DNA of 6,753 bases from Planctomycetota bacterium (GTDB taxonomy: Bacteria > Planctomycetota > UBA1135 > UBA2386). The notes below the pieces were generated by a model. The model made no database searches. It was given only the letters and a program-made list of their open reading frames with translations, and was not told the origin of the DNA. The translations under genes and the position numbers were made by a program. Position 1 is the first letter of the stretch. Each line of letters begins with the position of its first letter. Below are positions 1 through 5,651 of the stretch, piece by piece. The stretch is from the NCBI GenBank assembly GCA_947455805.1, contig CANGSN010000171.1, positions 1-6,753 of the forward strand. Reading direction: 5' to 3'.

Positions 1-206
1 AGGCCATCGGGGCCGGCGGTCACCGTGTGCGTGGCGTTGCCGGCGACGGTCGCCAGCGCCTGGTCGAACGCGCGCTCGGCGGTGCGCTGCGCGGTCTGCA
101 TCGCGACCAGCAGCGCGACGCCCGCGGCGATGCCGAGCAACGTCAGCAGCGTCTGCAGCGGATGGCGCCGATGGTGGCGCAGGCCGAAGCGCAACAGCAG
201 GCGCAT
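1..206 (-). CDS. ABC transporter permease, FtsX/MacB type (N-terminal fragment, runs off the window)
   Basis: The frame begins with ATG at 206 and stays open to the window edge, giving about 68 residues (MRLLLRFGLRHHRRHPLQT...). A basic cytoplasmic N-terminus rich in R and H leads into a hydrophobic segment at about residues 19-36 (TLLTLLGIAAGVALLVAM), followed by a polar helix with AFDQAL and then the start of an extracytoplasmic region. A short basic leader, one membrane helix and then a large periplasmic domain is the known start of MacB/LolC/FtsX-type permeases. In that family the permease couples ATP hydrolysis to lipoprotein extraction, peptide or drug export, or mechanical signalling. 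The start lies 2 bp after the stop of the ATPase gene, so the two are co-transcribed and the permease is the partner of that ATPase. The substrate cannot be told from this fragment. Confidence in the class is good. Confidence 0.8.
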   Translation of the reverse strand, partial: MRLLLRFGLRHHRRHPLQTLLTLLGIAAGVALLVAMQTAQRTAERAFDQALATVAGNATHTVTAGPDG

Positions 207-208
207 GC

Positions 209-907
209 TCAGGAACCCTTCGCCACGAGTCCGTGCAGCACGCCGCCGTCAAGCTGCAGCTGGCGATCGCAGCTGGCTGCGGTCGAGGCACTGTGGGTGA
301 CGACGACCAGCGCCGCCCCGTGCGCACGCCGCAGTTCGTGCAGCAGGTCGAGCACCATCGTCGACGCCGCGTCGTCGAGGTTGCCGGTCGGCTCGTCGCA
401 CAGCAGCAGCTGCGGCTGCGTCGCCAGCGCCCGCGCCACCGCGACGCGCTGCTGTTCGCCGCCCGACAGCACGTCGGGCCACGCCGCTGCCCGATCGGCG
501 AGGCCGACGCGCGCCAGCAGTTCGCGCACGCGCGGCTCGGCGACGCTGCGCGCGACCCCGGCCAGCTCGAGCGGCAGGGCCACGTTCTCGGCGACGGTCA
601 ACGTCGGCAGCAGGTGGAACGCCTGGAACACGAAGCCGAGCCGTTCGCTGCGCAGGCGCGCGCGCTGCCGTTCGTCGGCTTGCACCACGTCGACGCCGCA
701 GGTGAGCACGCTGCCGTCGTCGACGTCGTCGATGCCGGCGATCAGGTTGAGCAGCGTCGACTTGCCGGACCCGCTGCGGCCGAGCACGGCGACCGCCTCG
801 CCGGGCGCCACGTCGAGGTCGACGCCGGCGAGCACACGGCGCGTACCGCGACCTTCGTGCACCGACTTGTGGACGTTGCGCAGACTGACGACGGACCCCG
901 ACGGCAT
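209..907 (-). CDS. ABC transporter ATP-binding protein, MacB/LolD family
   Basis: This 232-aa protein has every ABC ATPase motif: Walker A GRSGSGKS at residues 43-50, Q-loop glutamine in FVFQAFHLLPTLTVAENV (Q95), signature LSGGEQQRVAVARAL from 147, Walker B LLLCDEPTGNLD from 167, and the switch histidine in VVVTHS (H205). FQ-FHLLP-LTV-ENV-LPL and DEPTGNLD are hallmarks of the MacB/LolD/FtsE branch (about 220-240 aa), which powers FtsX-like permeases at the inner membrane in lipoprotein release, macrolide/peptide efflux or related transport. ATG 907 was chosen because the conserved N-terminus (VVSLRNVHKS) starts 5-6 residues later. The frame stays open far upstream, but that stretch is antisense to the secreted-protein gene and has no homology-like content. 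No clear Shine-Dalgarno precedes 907. The partner permease follows immediately. The substrate is unknown. Confidence 0.93.
   Translation of the reverse strand: MPSGSVVSLRNVHKSVHEGRGTRRVLAGVDLDVAPGEAVAVLGRSGSGKSTLLNLIAGIDDVDDGSVLTCGVDVVQADERQRARLRSERLGFVFQAFHLLPTLTVAENVALPLELAGVARSVAEPRVRELLARVGLADRAAAWPDVLSGGEQQRVAVARALATQPQLLLCDEPTGNLDDAASTMVLDLLHELRRAHGAALVVVTHSASTAASCDRQLQLDGGVLHGLVAKGS
216..221 (-). promoter_or_regulatory. Probable ribosome binding site of the ABC permease gene
   Basis: Reading the minus strand, GAAGGG lies inside the last codons of the ATPase gene, about 9 bases before the permease ATG at 206. It supports ATG 206 as the start and suggests independent re-initiation after the ATPase stop. 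The match to the anti-Shine-Dalgarno is partial and the spacing slightly long, so this is tentative. Confidence 0.4.
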
Positions 908-1030
908 CGCGGCATGTTCGCCGGTCGATGCCGCCGGGACGCAGGGTATTTCGGGGCGCTTGCGACCTTGATGACGCCGTTCCGCCTCCGTCTTTGCCGC
1001 GCCAGCCCGCGCCGGCATGATCGCCGCGCC
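908..1030. promoter_or_regulatory. Divergent intergenic region, presumably holding promoters for both sides
   Basis: These 123 bases separate the divergent starts of the ABC ATPase gene (907, minus) and the secreted-protein gene (1031, plus), so promoters for both must lie here or overlap the gene starts. I see no convincing -35/-10 pair, no strong hairpin and no operator-like inverted repeat. The only relatively A/T-rich patch is around 948-953 (GTATTT). The role is assigned from gene arrangement only. Confidence 0.35.
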
Positions 1031-2590
1031 ATGCGCTTCGTCTCGAGCACCCTCGTCCTGCCGTTCCTCGCCCTCGCAGCGCCGCTCGCCGCCCAGAAGC
1101 CGCTGCCCGAACCGCGCGCCGGCCTCGCGTTCCAGCCGCCGAAGGGTTGGACCGAGCTGCCGGCCGACTGCGATCGCTCTGCCACCGTGCGCCTGTTCGC
1201 CGGCCCGAACGCGCTGGCGAGCAAGAAGGAGGGCACGCACACGCCGGTGCTGCGCGTCATGTACTTCGCCAAGGGCGGCGACAGCAGCAAGGACACCGTC
1301 GACGGCCTGCCGCGCACGACGCCGTTCCGCAGCCTCGAGGACTTCGCGGTGCGCGGGCTCGGCGCCAAGAACGTCGACAAGGCGGTGCAGAAGGCCGGCG
1401 GCGTCGATGGGCAGCGCATCACCGGCAGCGACTTCGCCGTCGACCACGTGCTGATCGGCCAGACGATGCCGCTGCCCGACGGCGAGGCCGCGATCTGCAT
1501 CGAGGTGCTCGCCAACCACGCCGACAAGCTGAAGAAGGAGATCGACGCGGTGTTCGCTTCGATCGAGCCGGTGAACTTCGCCGCGACGCCGCGCCTCTCG
1601 CCACCGTGGCGCACCGACGCCGAGTGGGCGAAGAAGGACGCCGCCGCGCGCACCGCCGCCCACCGCGCGTTCGCCGAGCAGGTTGTCGCCGCCGCCGCGA
1701 AGGCGCCGGAGACGGGCTACAAGGTGTCGAAGCACAAGCACTGGACGGTGCTCAGCGTCGCCGATCCGGCCTACACCAAGAAGGCGACCGCCGCCGCGGA
1801 GACGGCGCGCGAGTGGCTGGCGAAGAAGCTGCCCGAGCTGGCGAAGGGCGAGCCGCTGCCGGCGGTGATCCGCGTGTTCGACAACACGATCCAATACAAC
1901 GCCTACCTGGCGACGCGCCTCAACACGCGCGAATACGAACAGGACCGCCGCGAGCTGCTGCTGGTCAACGACCGCGACAACGGCGGCTCGACCGGCTGGG
2001 GCCAGACGCTGCGCGCGGTGCTGTGGAACCTGTTCGACGACGTCGACGCCGGCGTGCTGCCGGCGATGCCGCGCTGGTTCGACAACGGCTGCTGGGAGTT
2101 CCTGCGCAGCACGAAGCTCGACGGCAAGAAGCTCGAGTTCTTCGCCGGCGACGTCGAGAAGGGCCGCATCGACTACTACCGCCAGAAGGACCAGGCGATG
2201 CCGGCGCTGTGGGACCTGATGCAGGAGCACATGCAGCCGAGCCCGACCGACGGCACCGACGAGAAGGTCTGGGGCTACACGCCGGAGTGCTCGCGCCTGA
2301 TGCGCTGGTTCCTGCTGCACGACGGCCAGGCGGCGTTCCAGAAGCCGACGCTGGTCGCCGACTACGTGAAGGCGCTCGGTGCCGCGTATTGGAAGGTCGG
2401 CGCCGATCCGACCGCGGACGTGTCGCTGGTGGGCATCGGCGAGGCGGCGCGGAAGGAGCGCAACGGCCGGTTCTACAAGTGGCGCGACGCCATGCTGGTC
2501 GCCACCAACGACGTCGCGGTGCCGCTGCAGCCGGACACTTGGCGGGCGATCAACGAGAAGTGGCTGGAGTTCAACAAGACGTTCAAGTGA
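1031..2590 (+). CDS. Secreted protein with degenerate peptidase-MA-like C-terminal region, function unknown
   Basis: The gene encodes a 519-aa protein. Residues 1-21 form a signal peptide (MRFVSSTLVLPFLALAAPLAA, cleavage expected after LAA, before Q22), so it is exported; no lipobox is seen. Residues about 28-180 begin with FQPPKGW and form a mixed domain ending in an AVFASIEPVNF strand. Residues about 195-275 are Ala/Lys/Glu-rich helices. From about 276 (PAVIRVFDN) to 360 the pattern resembles bacterial peptidase-MA-like (gluzincin) domains: the helix TLRAVLWNLFDD (326-337) lies where HExxH is expected, then LPAMPRWFDNGCWEFL (343-358) where LP-WL-EG-A-Y is usual. Neither histidines nor the glutamate are present, so the zinc site appears lost. 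ATG 1031 is chosen because it starts the signal peptide; the frame is open much further upstream but antisense to the ABC ATPase. No Shine-Dalgarno is visible. The family assignment is inference; the CDS itself is secure from length and codon pattern. Confidence 0.85.
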   Translation: MRFVSSTLVLPFLALAAPLAAQKPLPEPRAGLAFQPPKGWTELPADCDRSATVRLFAGPNALASKKEGTHTPVLRVMYFAKGGDSSKDTVDGLPRTTPFRSLEDFAVRGLGAKNVDKAVQKAGGVDGQRITGSDFAVDHVLIGQTMPLPDGEAAICIEVLANHADKLKKEIDAVFASIEPVNFAATPRLSPPWRTDAEWAKKDAAARTAAHRAFAEQVVAAAAKAPETGYKVSKHKHWTVLSVADPAYTKKATAAAETAREWLAKKLPELAKGEPLPAVIRVFDNTIQYNAYLATRLNTREYEQDRRELLLVNDRDNGGSTGWGQTLRAVLWNLFDDVDAGVLPAMPRWFDNGCWEFLRSTKLDGKKLEFFAGDVEKGRIDYYRQKDQAMPALWDLMQEHMQPSPTDGTDEKVWGYTPECSRLMRWFLLHDGQAAFQKPTLVADYVKALGAAYWKVGADPTADVSLVGIGEAARKERNGRFYKWRDAMLVATNDVAVPLQPDTWRAINEKWLEFNKTFK

Positions 2591-2693
2591 CGGCCGGAGA
2601 CTGCCGCCGGACCCGCCAAGTGGCAATTCGGCCCAGGCTGCGCCCGTTGCCCTTCACCACCGCCCTTTCGCGTCCTAGCCTTCCCGCCCCGCG

Positions 2694-3833
2694 ATGAACC
2701 TCCACAGCTACGCCCACCTCGACGAGTCCCTGGCCACGAAGTTGATCGAGCGCGCCGGGCTCGGCGACATCGATGCGAAGGTCCGCAATGGCGAGCGCCT
2801 GTCGTTCGACGACGGCGTGCGGCTCTACGAGACGCCGCACCTCGCGGCCGTCGGGTTGATGGCCCACCGCGTGCGCACGCGCATGCACGGCAAGAAGACC
2901 TACTTCAACATCAACCAGCACGTCAACTACACGAACATCTGCATCTACTCGTGCAAGTTCTGTGCGTTCGCGGCGAAGGAAGGCGAGGAGCGCGCCTACC
3001 TGATGACGCCGTCGATCGTCGAGGAGAAGGTGCGCGAGCAGCTGCACCGACCGGTCACCGAGGTGCACATGGTCGCCGGCATCCACCCGACGATGCCGTA
3101 CGAGTACTACCTCGACGTGGTGCGCGCGGCGAAGCGGGCGCGGCCGGACATCCACGTGAAGGCGTTCACGATGGTCGAGATCGACCACATGCTGAAGATC
3201 TCGGGCAAGAGCGAGGACGAGGTGTTCGCCGACCTGCGCGAAGCGGGCCTCGGCAGCTGCCCGGGCGGCGGCGCCGAGGTGCTCGTCGACCGCGTGCACA
3301 AGGCGGTGTTCCGCGAGAAGCAGGGCCCGCAGGGCTGGCTCGACACCGCGCGCAAGGTGCAGAAGGCCGGCTTCAAGATGAACGCGACGATGCTCTACGG
3401 CCACATCGAGCGCACCGACGAACGCGTCACGCACCTGATCAAGCTGCGCGAACTGCAGGACGAGTGCGGCGGCTTCATGGCCTACATCCCGCTGGCGTTC
3501 TGGCCCTACCACACCGACCTCGCCAACTTCGGCCACGTGACGACGGGCCACCTCGACCAGCGCTCGATCGCCGTCGGCCGCCTGATGCTCGACAACTTCC
3601 CGCACGTGAAGGCCTACTGGATCATGCTGACCCAGGAGTCGGCGCAGACGGCGCTGAGCTTCGGTGCGAACGACATCGACGGCACCGTGACCGAGGAGAA
3701 GATCACGCACGACGCGGGCACGACCGAGCCGCAGGCGCTGAACCCGCAGCAGATCGCGCATCTGATCCACGAGGCGGGCTACGAGCCGGTGCAGCGCACG
3801 ACGGTCTACGAGGAGATCGCCGCCGGCGCGTGA
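2694..3833 (+). CDS. mqnE: Aminofutalosine synthase MqnE (radical SAM, menaquinone biosynthesis)
   Basis: MqnE is a cytoplasmic radical SAM enzyme that joins 3-[(1-carboxyvinyl)oxy]benzoate (the MqnA product) to the adenosyl group of SAM, making aminofutalosine in the futalosine route to menaquinone. The 379-aa length is typical. Residues 79-92 (YTNICIYSCKFCAF) carry the [4Fe-4S] CX3CX2C cluster motif with Cys83, Cys87 and Cys90. GGGAEVL (191-197) and MLYGHIER (233-240) follow, then LRELQDECGGFMAYIPLAF. MLYGHIE and IPLAF favour MqnE over the paralogue MqnC, which usually has FGHVET and a FIPW-QP pattern. ATG 2694 fits the family N-terminus; no Shine-Dalgarno is seen in the 103-bp upstream gap, which shows no clear terminator or promoter either. 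No other mqn gene is in the window. The last 23 codons belong to the left direct repeat, so this 3' end may have been supplied by the inserted cassette. Confidence 0.93.
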   Translation: MNLHSYAHLDESLATKLIERAGLGDIDAKVRNGERLSFDDGVRLYETPHLAAVGLMAHRVRTRMHGKKTYFNINQHVNYTNICIYSCKFCAFAAKEGEERAYLMTPSIVEEKVREQLHRPVTEVHMVAGIHPTMPYEYYLDVVRAAKRARPDIHVKAFTMVEIDHMLKISGKSEDEVFADLREAGLGSCPGGGAEVLVDRVHKAVFREKQGPQGWLDTARKVQKAGFKMNATMLYGHIERTDERVTHLIKLRELQDECGGFMAYIPLAFWPYHTDLANFGHVTTGHLDQRSIAVGRLMLDNFPHVKAYWIMLTQESAQTALSFGANDIDGTVTEEKITHDAGTTEPQALNPQQIAHLIHEAGYEPVQRTTVYEEIAAGA

Positions 3834-3839
3834 GTTCGG
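3761..3839 (+). repeat. Left copy of the 79-bp direct repeat (3' end of mqnE)
   Basis: This stretch covers the last 23 codons of mqnE, the TGA stop and 6 bases beyond it (GTTCGG). It aligns without gaps to 5570-5648 at a constant offset of 1809. By hand count 74 of 79 positions match, with mismatches at 3773, 3812, 3814, 3820 and 3825. The run 3774-3811 (38 bases) is identical. It contains a small dyad, GTGC-AGC-GCAC, at 3789-3799. A few matching bases (GTCAG, 3843-3847 against 5651-5655) suggest that weaker similarity continues past the repeat after a one-base gap. It marks the left border of the cassette. Confidence 0.92.
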
Positions 3840-3843
3840 GTGG

Positions 3844-4344
3844 TCAGGACTCGGGTAGGTGCTTCGCCAGGATCTTGCGATTGGCGAACGTGATGCCCGC
3901 CTGGGCGAGCTGGAGGACCGCCCTCTCGGTCTGAGCAAACCCGACCTGGCCCTCGGTCACCCAGATCCACGCTTGCGGTTCCACGCCGTCGCGAAGGTGG
4001 GCACGGAGCTGCCGCTTTGCAGCAGCACGTTTCTTGATGACCACGGACACCTGCTTGTCGGTGGCCGTGTGCGACTCGATGGCAACGACCTTCCCGGTCG
4101 TCTCCAGACCCACCAAGTAGTCCCAGCGGTGTTCTTGGGGATGCATCGCCTCGAGTGCAGCATCCAGATCCAAGCTGTCGGCCACGTCGACCTTGACGGC
4201 ATCGTCCATCAGGCCTCGGTGAGGCTTCGCCAAGGCTGCGACCCCCGCCTTCACCAGCTGGCGCAGCGAAGACTGCTCCTTGATGGCGGCACGAAGTGGG
4301 CCCGGGATCCCGCGCAGCCTTCCCCTGCGGCCACGCCCGTTCAC
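3844..4344 (-). CDS. Small protein with PD-(D/E)XK-like nuclease pattern, partner of the ATPase
   Basis: The 166-aa product starts at GTG 4344, which overlaps the ATPase stop as GTGA (4344-4341), so the two genes are translationally coupled. The N-terminus (1-45) is basic and helical. Residues 71-92 read E-H-R-W-D-Y-L-V-G, then a strand KVVAIESH, giving D75 and E90-x-H92, followed by V99-K105 (VSVVIKK) and a helix AAAKRQLRAHL. D, then a strand with E-x-[KQH], then a helix with basic residues is the usual arrangement of PD-(D/E)XK nucleases, here with His in place of the usual Lys. A C-terminal WIWVTEGQVGF and ...GITFANRKI complete an alpha/beta pattern of about 120 residues. No HNH, Toprim, HEPN or TIR motif is visible, and there is no signal peptide or membrane segment. 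I infer a nuclease effector controlled by the ATPase; this fold call rests on spacing only. Its stop faces the mqnE stop 10 bp away. Confidence 0.8.
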   Translation of the reverse strand: MNGRGRRGRLRGIPGPLRAAIKEQSSLRQLVKAGVAALAKPHRGLMDDAVKVDVADSLDLDAALEAMHPQEHRWDYLVGLETTGKVVAIESHTATDKQVSVVIKKRAAAKRQLRAHLRDGVEPQAWIWVTEGQVGFAQTERAVLQLAQAGITFANRKILAKHLPES

Positions 4345-5468
4345 GAGTCCACCTCGTTGGCGGCCTTGCGAACAGCTTCACCGAACTTGGAACTGAATCC
4401 CGTGAGCCCACCCCAACCCGACTCGGCGTCGTCCTCCGCGCCTGGATTCAAACCGGAGATGTCCTTGGCGAAGACCTTGTCGCCCTTGCCGAACTCGAGC
4501 AAGTGCACGCGATAGCTCTTGGCCAAAGCCACCTCCGCGAGCGCCTTCGCGTCGCGCCTCGACGCAATCCCGAACCCATCGCAGACCAGCTGCCAGCGAG
4601 CGCGGAAGTCCTTCAGCCTTTGCAGCATCCAGACGGCCGTCAGCAGGTGAGGTGAGTGCGTGGACAACACAACCCGATAGCCGCGGCGCATCAGGTCCAG
4701 CACCAGCAACATGACGACCGAGATCGCTTGCGGATGGAGCCCCATCTCCGGCTCCTCGATGACGACCCAATCGACGCTCTCGACCCTCGCCTGCCGGCCT
4801 TCGGGAACGAGTTGATAGAGCCCCATCAGGAGAGGCGCGAACTCGCGTTGACCCGACGTCCAGACCATGAAGGGCAAGACGGCCTTGCCGTGCGTCAGCT
4901 GCAGCAAGCGCTGCGAACGTTCTTCGCCAATGCGCACCGATCCACCATGGAAGACCGCATCGTCGATCGATTGCCGAAGCAGCGGGCTCAGCCGACGGGG
5001 CCCCGGGAACAGAGGACCGCGCTCGCTGTCGCGGAAGAGCTCGAACAGGCTGTGGCTGAAGCGTCTCGCGACGAACGGCGTGCGCCAATCGAACTTCTCG
5101 AGCGGAAGTGGCCATCCCTGGTCGACGAGCAGGGATCGGTGCGCCGGAATGAAGTAGAGACGCTCGCGCCGCTTGGTTCGCCAGATCGGCCAAGACGTTT
5201 GCACGGCATCGCCATTCCAAGCGACACGCGTCTTGGGCGAACGGACCATGCCGCGACCGAACAGCAGCTCCGACCAATCTCCGCTCGCGAGGTTGCCAGC
5301 GTCAGCCAAGGTCTGAATGGCAAGGGGACCATCGAGGGCGATCTTCAGCCACTGCAACGCCAGGCTCTTGCCCGTCCCCTGGGCGCCGACGAGGACTGTC
5401 AGGTCGGCGAACTCCAGATCGACGGAGCCGATCTGAGCGAAGTTCTTGATCGAGAGTCGGTCGGTCAT
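4341..5468 (-). CDS. AAA15/SMC-like ATPase (DUF3696/AAA_21-type), candidate defence sensor
   Basis: This 375-aa cytoplasmic ATPase begins MTDRLSIKNFAQIGSVDLEF, the recF/SMC-type opening strand. It has Walker A GAQGTGKS (28-35), a signature-like TSGQREFAPLL (204-214), Walker B VDWVVIEEPEMGLHPQ (232-247, catalytic Glu pair 238-239) and the switch region LSTHSPHLL (268-276). The roughly 170 residues between Walker A and the signature are mixed and basic, without a long coiled coil. After the ATPase core only about 100 residues remain, ending in a helix (KFGEAVRKAANEV), and no Toprim nuclease domain is present, so this is not an OLD/GajA nuclease. Such stand-alone ATPases act as sensors in two-gene anti-phage systems (PtuA of Septu, AriA of PARIS). 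ATG 5468 is preferred because the conserved fold starts there; an in-frame GTG at 5534 would add 22 unrelated residues. No Shine-Dalgarno precedes 5468. First gene of the cassette operon. Confidence 0.87.
   Translation of the reverse strand: MTDRLSIKNFAQIGSVDLEFADLTVLVGAQGTGKSLALQWLKIALDGPLAIQTLADAGNLASGDWSELLFGRGMVRSPKTRVAWNGDAVQTSWPIWRTKRRERLYFIPAHRSLLVDQGWPLPLEKFDWRTPFVARRFSHSLFELFRDSERGPLFPGPRRLSPLLRQSIDDAVFHGGSVRIGEERSQRLLQLTHGKAVLPFMVWTSGQREFAPLLMGLYQLVPEGRQARVESVDWVVIEEPEMGLHPQAISVVMLLVLDLMRRGYRVVLSTHSPHLLTAVWMLQRLKDFRARWQLVCDGFGIASRRDAKALAEVALAKSYRVHLLEFGKGDKVFAKDISGLNPGAEDDAESGWGGLTGFSSKFGEAVRKAANEVDS
4349..4355 (-). promoter_or_regulatory. Ribosome binding site for the nuclease-like gene
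   Basis: On the minus strand GAGGTGG ends 4 bases before the GTG start at 4344, inside the last codons of the ATPase gene. It is the best Shine-Dalgarno match in the window and, with the GTGA overlap, fixes the GTG start. It indicates strong coupled translation of the small protein after the ATPase. Confidence 0.65.
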
Positions 5469-5569
5469 GAAGAGGCTCGGAGAGACCCTTCCACATGTAG
5501 CGACGGTGACCAGTTCGCACCAAGGGGGAATCACGTCACCTCAGCAATCCGAGCAGCGCTGCAGCGCAC
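5469..5569 (-). promoter_or_regulatory. Upstream region of the cassette operon
   Basis: These 101 bases lie between the ATPase start and the right repeat, so a promoter for the two cassette genes should be here or inside the repeat. On the minus strand TTGGTG (5520-5525) and TACATG (5496-5501) are 18 bases apart, a poor -35/-10 pair that I do not rely on. A perfect 10-bp palindrome, GCAGCGCTGC, is at 5553-5562, followed directly by GCAGCGCAC (5561-5569), which touches the repeat border. The same GCAGCGCAC occurs inside both repeat copies (3791-3799, 5600-5608). The function of these short motifs is unknown. Confidence 0.35.
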
Positions 5570-5642
5570 TCTGATCCACGAAGCGGGCTACGAGCCGGTG
5601 CAGCGCACGACGGTCTACGAAGCGATCGGCGCCAGCGCGTGA
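5570..5642 (+). pseudogene. mqnE: Stranded 3' fragment of mqnE (last 23 codons plus stop)
   Basis: The fragment encodes LIHEAGYEPVQRTTVYEAI-GASA-stop, matching 20 of the last 23 residues of the intact MqnE upstream. The differences are E374A, A376G and G378S by MqnE numbering. It has no start codon or ribosome binding site of its own; the open frame that enters it from the left is antisense to the ATPase gene and not a gene. The substitutions are conservative and the frame is intact, as expected for a tail that was under selection in a functional mqnE until displaced. Confidence 0.85.
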
Positions 5643-5648
5643 GTTCGG
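5570..5648 (+). repeat. Right copy of the 79-bp direct repeat
   Basis: This copy has the same orientation as 3761-3839, with 74/79 matches and an identical 38-base core at 5583-5620. It carries the dyad GTGC-AGC-GCAC at 5598-5608. It directly abuts the cassette on one side and the 3' end of the membrane-protein gene on the other, which marks it as the tail that originally belonged to this locus. Similarity stops within a few bases upstream of 5570 (GCGCA/GCGCAC, one-base shift). Confidence 0.92.
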
Positions 5649-5651
5649 CAG

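Larger units (their letters stand above)
3840..5569. mobile_element. Putative gene-tail-restoring cassette carrying an ATPase/nuclease-like pair, without integrase
   Basis: The 1730 bases between the two mqnE-tail repeats are almost filled by two co-directional genes on the minus strand. Base composition changes: 4861-4920 has 38/60 G+C by hand count, against 43/60 in 2041-2100 in the flank, and A/T-ending codons are more frequent. With one repeat copy, the unit is 1809 bp. Deleting it leaves mqnE with the right-hand tail, 9 bp from the convergent stop of the membrane-protein gene, which is a plausible ancestral order. Elements that integrate at the 3' end of a gene and restore it are well known, but they normally carry an integrase. 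None is here, nor a transposase or terminal inverted repeats. Possible origins are mobilisation in trans, decay of a larger element, or homologous recombination with a relative carrying the cassette. Insertion is inferred; the repeat is seen directly. Confidence 0.7.

Noticed and set aside
908..2626. Long minus-strand open frame running from 2626 through the ABC ATPase
   Set aside because: Only 209-907 shows protein motifs. The rest is antisense to the secreted-protein gene and is Arg/Val/His/Leu-rich, a typical G+C-rich shadow.
2591..2693. Terminator or riboswitch between the secreted-protein gene and mqnE
   Set aside because: Only short G/C inverted matches without a stable long stem or U-run; no recognisable aptamer.
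2583..3938. Minus-strand 451-codon open frame opposite mqnE
   Set aside because: Low-complexity composition (H, R, V, D, L) and complete overlap with the radical SAM gene, which has clear catalytic motifs.
3844..4344. HNH nuclease (PtuB) as in classical Septu
   Set aside because: No HNH or paired CxxC zinc residues are present; the protein has no cysteine at all.
4341..5468. OLD-family or Gabija GajA nuclease
   Set aside because: The C-terminal region after the ATPase core is about 100 residues without Toprim E...DxD motifs, and no UvrD-like helicase gene is adjacent.
3840..5569. Insertion sequence, transposon or integron cassette
   Set aside because: No transposase or integrase, no terminal inverted repeats and no attC-like imperfect hairpin at the ends. 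The flanking repeats are a gene tail, too long and diverged for a transposition target duplication.
4656..5642. Plus-strand open frame ending in the MqnE-like tail, which could be read as a fusion gene
   Set aside because: All but the last 23 or so codons are antisense to the ATPase Walker and signature regions and show no domain. The tail is simply the displaced mqnE end.
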